Assembly: GCA_964503335.1 (NCBI GenBank)
Contig: CAZCZZ010000022.1
Coordinates: 1-57,867, forward strand
From: CAZCZZ01 sp964503335
GTDB taxonomy: Bacteria; Verrucomicrobiota; Kiritimatiellia; CAIVKH01
Reading direction: 5' to 3'
DNA length: 57,867 nucleotides
Shown here piece after piece: positions 54,691-57,867 of the stretch (the stretch's first letter is position 1; each line of letters begins with the position of its first letter). The notes beneath the pieces are model-generated. The model made no database searches. It was given only the letters and a program-made list of their open reading frames with translations, and had not been told where the DNA came from. A program made the position numbers and the translations under genes.

Positions 54691-55725
54691 TCAGCGCTTC
54701 AAGAGCGGGCGGATGATAAGCCAGTAGAGACGGAAGAGTCCCGAGACCGCACCGGCGATAATCCGTCCCGGCAGCGTCTCCACGACACCGGAGAATACCG
54801 TCAGGCGATCTCCACACAGGAGATCACGGTCCGGGACGCGTCGCAGCTTCTGCACTTCGAGGTGTTTGCGACGGATATCGCGGTTGAGCAACCCTTCAAG
54901 GTTGCCGCGCAGAGCGGCTCCGCCCTGCCCCTTGAACAGGAACAGCATCGCGGCGCAAAGCTGCAGGAACATGATCGCGGGAAGACAGAGCACGAAGGTT
55001 CTCTTGTGAAAGTTCTTTCGTGCAAACCACCAGCGGTTGCGCACCTGGTAGAAGACCCAGCGCGAGCTCCGTTTTCCGCCCTGATGGTACGCCAGCGCTT
55101 CCGAGTCCACAAGGCTGCAGTGCCCCGCAAGCGACAAACGGAACGCGAGGTCGCCGTCCTCCCAGCCAAACACGAAATCTTCATCAAACCAGCCGACCTT
55201 CTCAACAAGCGACTTTTTGAACATGGCCGCGCCGGCGGGCACGGTGACCGCCTTTGCCCGACCCGTGGCCCACGGCGAGCGCAGGCGCACCTCGCCGGCG
55301 AAGTGAATGTCGGCGCCGTTGTACTGGACGACATACGGCTCGTCGTAGAGCACTACCTTGCCGCCCGCACTTCCCGCCGCCGCGTCTTCCGTGAGCATGT
55401 CGGCCATGCGCCTGGCGTAGTCCGGTGCCAGGGCCACGTCGTTGTCCATGACCAGGACGAGTTCCGCCGCAGCGTGGCGGATACCGAGATTCCGCGCCAC
55501 ATTCGGTCCGCGGTTGTCGCCCGTCTGGAGAGTCCGGACCGTGGGGAAGTTCTCCTTCACCATCGCGACGGAATCATCGGTGGACTGATTATCGACCAGC
55601 GTGACATCCGCGAGCGTCACGCCCTGTTGACCAAGGACGGTCGGGATGGTCCGTCGCAGCGCGGCGGATCCATTGTGATTCGCGATCACGACGGAGACCA
55701 CGGGGACTTGTGCGTCGTCGCTCAT
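54691..55725 (-). CDS. Family 2 glycosyltransferase
   Basis: A 344-residue GT-A enzyme. VVSVVIANHNGS at the start, metal-binding DNDVAL (DxD), WFDEDFVFGWEDGDLAFRL (acceptor/base region), then a C-terminal membrane-associated part (FVLCLPAIMFLQLCAAMLFL). It adds sugar from a nucleotide donor on the cytoplasmic face. The ATG at 55725 overlaps the stop of the upstream YbhN-like gene (ATGA), so the two are cotranslated. Converges on the deacetylase gene. Confidence 0.9.
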   Translation of the reverse strand: MSDDAQVPVVSVVIANHNGSAALRRTIPTVLGQQGVTLADVTLVDNQSTDDSVAMVKENFPTVRTLQTGDNRGPNVARNLGIRHAAAELVLVMDNDVALAPDYARRMADMLTEDAAAGSAGGKVVLYDEPYVVQYNGADIHFAGEVRLRSPWATGRAKAVTVPAGAAMFKKSLVEKVGWFDEDFVFGWEDGDLAFRLSLAGHCSLVDSEALAYHQGGKRSSRWVFYQVRNRWWFARKNFHKRTFVLCLPAIMFLQLCAAMLFLFKGQGGAALRGNLEGLLNRDIRRKHLEVQKLRRVPDRDLLCGDRLTVFSGVVETLPGRIIAGAVSGLFRLYWLIIRPLLKR

Positions 55726-56657
55726 ACCCGACGCCATCCCTTCATGGCGTAGAGCACACCGCCCACGAGACAAACCCAGAGCGTGAGGCTGAAGGAGAGG
55801 AGGGAGACGGATACCGCGACTTCCTGCGGCACGCCCACGGTCGCGAAGAGCCCTGCAAAGGTCAGCTCACGCACGCCGAGTCCCGCGATCGATATCGGCA
55901 GGAGCGTCGCGAGCGATACGACGGTGGAGAATACGAGGAACGAGGGGAACGAAAGATCGACGCCGAGACTGCGCGCAACAAGGCAATCCATCGCACCCCT
56001 TCCAAGGGCCATCAACAGGAAGAACGGGGCCACGCGCAACAAACCGTGTCCCGAAGCACTCAAGGCCGTGAAGGCTTCCAGCAACCGATCAACGAACGAT
56101 GTCACCCGATTGCCCGATAGCATGCCGAACAGCTTCTTCCGGACAGCATCGATCACGCCCGTGCGGATGAGCAGGACGACGGACAATACGGCCACGAGGA
56201 TCAGGCCGGTCACACCTCTCACGCCGGGAACGGGACACCAGGGGGTGAGACTGACGACGAATGCCAGGAAGATCATGGCGATCAAACCCGCCACGCGCGC
56301 AAAAGCCACCGCTCCCAGGACCCCGGCTTTGTCGGTCTCGGTCCTGCACAAGCCGATCACCATCACGACGTCTGCGCCTGCACCACCCGGCAGGAACACG
56401 CCGAAGAAGCTGCTGATGAAGTTGTATCGCGCCATGTTCAAGAAGCCGACGGGAATGCCTCTCATGCCCAACAAGGCATGAAGCGTGTAGCTCTGTGCGA
56501 AAACGTATGCCGTCATGGTGAGAAGCGCCAGCACGTACACCGGGGGACGAAAGCGCTGCAGAACCTCTGCGAGGGGCGCATAGTCAATTTGCATCAGCAG
56601 GTAGCCGAGCAGCGCGGCACTGCAGAGCGCGCGCAGGAGAGCACCGGTGTACTTCAT
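55722..56657 (-). CDS. YbhN/UPF0104-type membrane protein
   Basis: A 311-residue polytopic protein (PF03706, lysylphosphatidylglycerol synthase TM-like). Characteristic segments: NFISSFFGVFLPGGAGADVVMV, FARVAGLIAMIFLA and LPISIAGLGVREL. Members without the synthase domain are thought to flip or handle lipid-linked molecules, and are often beside GT2 enzymes as here. Start at 56657 gives a normal N-terminus. Confidence 0.88.
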   Translation of the reverse strand: MKYTGALLRALCSAALLGYLLMQIDYAPLAEVLQRFRPPVYVLALLTMTAYVFAQSYTLHALLGMRGIPVGFLNMARYNFISSFFGVFLPGGAGADVVMVIGLCRTETDKAGVLGAVAFARVAGLIAMIFLAFVVSLTPWCPVPGVRGVTGLILVAVLSVVLLIRTGVIDAVRKKLFGMLSGNRVTSFVDRLLEAFTALSASGHGLLRVAPFFLLMALGRGAMDCLVARSLGVDLSFPSFLVFSTVVSLATLLPISIAGLGVRELTFAGLFATVGVPQEVAVSVSLLSFSLTLWVCLVGGVLYAMKGWRRV

Positions 56658-56722
56658 AAAATTCGGGTGTGATACTGCTAGACACGCATTGACCTCGCAA
56701 GTGCGATTCCAGATTATACGCC

Positions 56723-57867
56723 GTGAATCACACGGTTTCTGTGCGAAAACATCTCCTTCTATCGCTGGTTGTCACGCTGGTGTGCTGGTCCGTCTTGAGC
56801 TGGCCCCTGCCCCTGTACACCCACTCTGCAATTCCCTTCTCGTCCCAGTATCATGGCGATCACCGCGTCCAGGCAATGGTCCCCGGCGACCACCTGCAAT
56901 ACTTCTACTACCTCGCCCTCGTGGAAGACATGCTGACGGGCAGGACCCCGTTCTTCTATAACCCGTATGAGTTCAATACGGGCGACGATGAGGCCCGCTA
57001 CGAGCCGGATCCCTATTACTTTCCGTTCTGCGGTCTCTTCACGCTGATCTCGCTCATCGGGAACCGGGTGCTCGCCTGGAACCTGACGGGCTTCATCTCG
57101 CTCTGGCTTTCCTACTGGGTCACGTGGCGACTTGCCCGACGCTACACGGAGAGCGAGTGGTTCGCGGGCACGGCGGCGCTGATGACTTTTGCGCTGTCGT
57201 TCCGCTGGGACAATCTCCTCGGTGGAAGTCCCATGGGTCTCGCCCTCTTGTGGCCACCCCTGATCATGTACGGCATCGACCGGGCCGTGCGCGAAGACCG
57301 GGTGGGCGACGGTATCCTCGCGGGCGCTTCGATTCTCTTTGCGCTCTGGACGGATATGCACACGTTCTTTTTTGGAACGATGTTTGTGCCCGTGTGGTGT
57401 GTCATCGCGTTCCTCAAACGCCAGCCGTTCGATTTCCGGAACATATCAGCCTGGCTGAAACTCATCCGCGCGCTTCTACCAATCCCCCTCTTCGTTCTCC
57501 TGGCCCTCGGTATCCGTCGCCTCCACACGCAAGCTCTCGCCATCAAGGATGCCCGTACGTGGAATGAAGCGGCGCTTTTTTCACCCAAGCCCGAGGGACT
57601 CTTCACGTCGCTGACCGGCGTGTCGGGTCACATCTACCTCGGCTACGGCATCCTCGTTCTCGTGGTCGCAGGTCTTGTGTTAGCCTTGACGCTCGCCCTG
57701 CGGAAACGGGATCGGGAATCGTATAAAGACGCTGTCGTCTATCTCGCCCTCTGCGCTGCGCTGACCGGTGCTGTCATCCTCGCGCTGGGCGCTTTCGGCC
57801 CCCTGGGCGGCCGCCTCTTCGACATCGGAAGGCACTACATACCCTTCTATAACGTGATTCGCCAACC
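56723..57867 (+). CDS. Polytopic GT-C/YfhO-like protein, cut by window edge
   Basis: An open frame of 381 residues from GTG 56723 with no stop before the end of the window, so the 3' end is outside. It has many hydrophobic segments (LLSLVVTLVCWSVLSWPLPL; FTLISLIGNRVLAWNLTGFI; ILVLVVAGLVLALTLAL). A first periplasmic loop has PGDHLQYFYYLALVEDMLTG and FYNPYEFNTGDDEARYEPDP, the acidic loop typical of GT-C or YfhO-type glycosyltransferases. Divergent from the YbhN-like gene, 65 bp apart. The in-frame GTG at 56741 is an alternative start. Confidence 0.75.
   Translation, partial: MNHTVSVRKHLLLSLVVTLVCWSVLSWPLPLYTHSAIPFSSQYHGDHRVQAMVPGDHLQYFYYLALVEDMLTGRTPFFYNPYEFNTGDDEARYEPDPYYFPFCGLFTLISLIGNRVLAWNLTGFISLWLSYWVTWRLARRYTESEWFAGTAALMTFALSFRWDNLLGGSPMGLALLWPPLIMYGIDRAVREDRVGDGILAGASILFALWTDMHTFFFGTMFVPVWCVIAFLKRQPFDFRNISAWLKLIRALLPIPLFVLLALGIRRLHTQALAIKDARTWNEAALFSPKPEGLFTSLTGVSGHIYLGYGILVLVVAGLVLALTLALRKRDRESYKDAVVYLALCAALTGAVILALGAFGPLGGRLFDIGRHYIPFYNVIRQ

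Overview
The window is high-GC bacterial chromosomal DNA, probably a draft or metagenome scaffold, because a block of exactly 100 N sits at 16419-16518. Several traits point to the PVC superphylum, most likely Kiritimatiellota or Verrucomicrobiota: a pseudopilin with the H-X9-DG motif, a PEP-CTERM surface protein, Thr/Asn-rich secreted proteins, short-period intergenic repeats, and a GlyGly-CTERM-like tail next to a rhombosortase-like rhomboid protease. The phylum is an inference; no rRNA gene is present.

Layout. 0-8 kb holds biosynthetic genes (argG, lysA, purD), a degenerate S41 peptidase homologue and an unusual 725-residue LMW-phosphatase/RpiB/GlyA fusion. A GxxExxY gene enclosed in near-perfect 30-bp inverted repeats sits exactly between argG and lysA. 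7.9-8.4 kb is a strictly periodic array of eleven 42-bp palindromic units. 8.5-13.4 kb is a leftward block: cobalamin riboswitch, PEP-CTERM protein, a second exported surface protein, pseudopilin, PUR-domain protein, ECF sigma factor and zinc-binding anti-sigma factor. 13.4-24.5 kb is mostly housekeeping: hpt, NYN nuclease-like protein, CpXC protein, TPR membrane protein, aroK (cut by the gap), folK, panB, DUF4388 protein, GH20 enzyme, rplU-rpmA-obgE and msrA.

24.6-30.0 kb is an accessory block: a small XRE regulator divergent from four secreted proteins of unknown function, one ending in a possible JAB/DUF4329-like domain. 30.1-31.9 kb carries hslO and a WalJ-like hydrolase. 31.9-40.1 kb is a tightly overlapping operon of padR, a giant alpha-2-macroglobulin with an N-terminal cytoplasmic HAAS-like domain, and pbpC, headed by a strong palindromic operator. 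Divergent from it, a candidate sigma-54 promoter drives a VIT/vWA protein with a GlyGly-CTERM-like tail, followed by the rhombosortase candidate that may process it. A VapBC-type module and trmJ follow.

44.6-57.9 kb is an envelope glycan region: AlgI/AlgJ-like O-acetylation pair, SGNH protein, nucleotide-sugar epimerase-like SDR, polysaccharide deacetylase, GT2 and GT4-like glycosyltransferases, a YbhN-type membrane protein and two polytopic GT-C-like proteins. The last of these runs off the right edge.

Best candidates for under-described biology are the cobalamin-riboswitch-controlled surface-protein operon, the 42-bp palindrome array, the inverted-repeat-bounded GxxExxY cassette, the triple enzyme fusion, and the paired HAAS-macroglobulin and VIT/rhombosortase loci. 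All functional statements come from motif recognition by eye; no database search was run.
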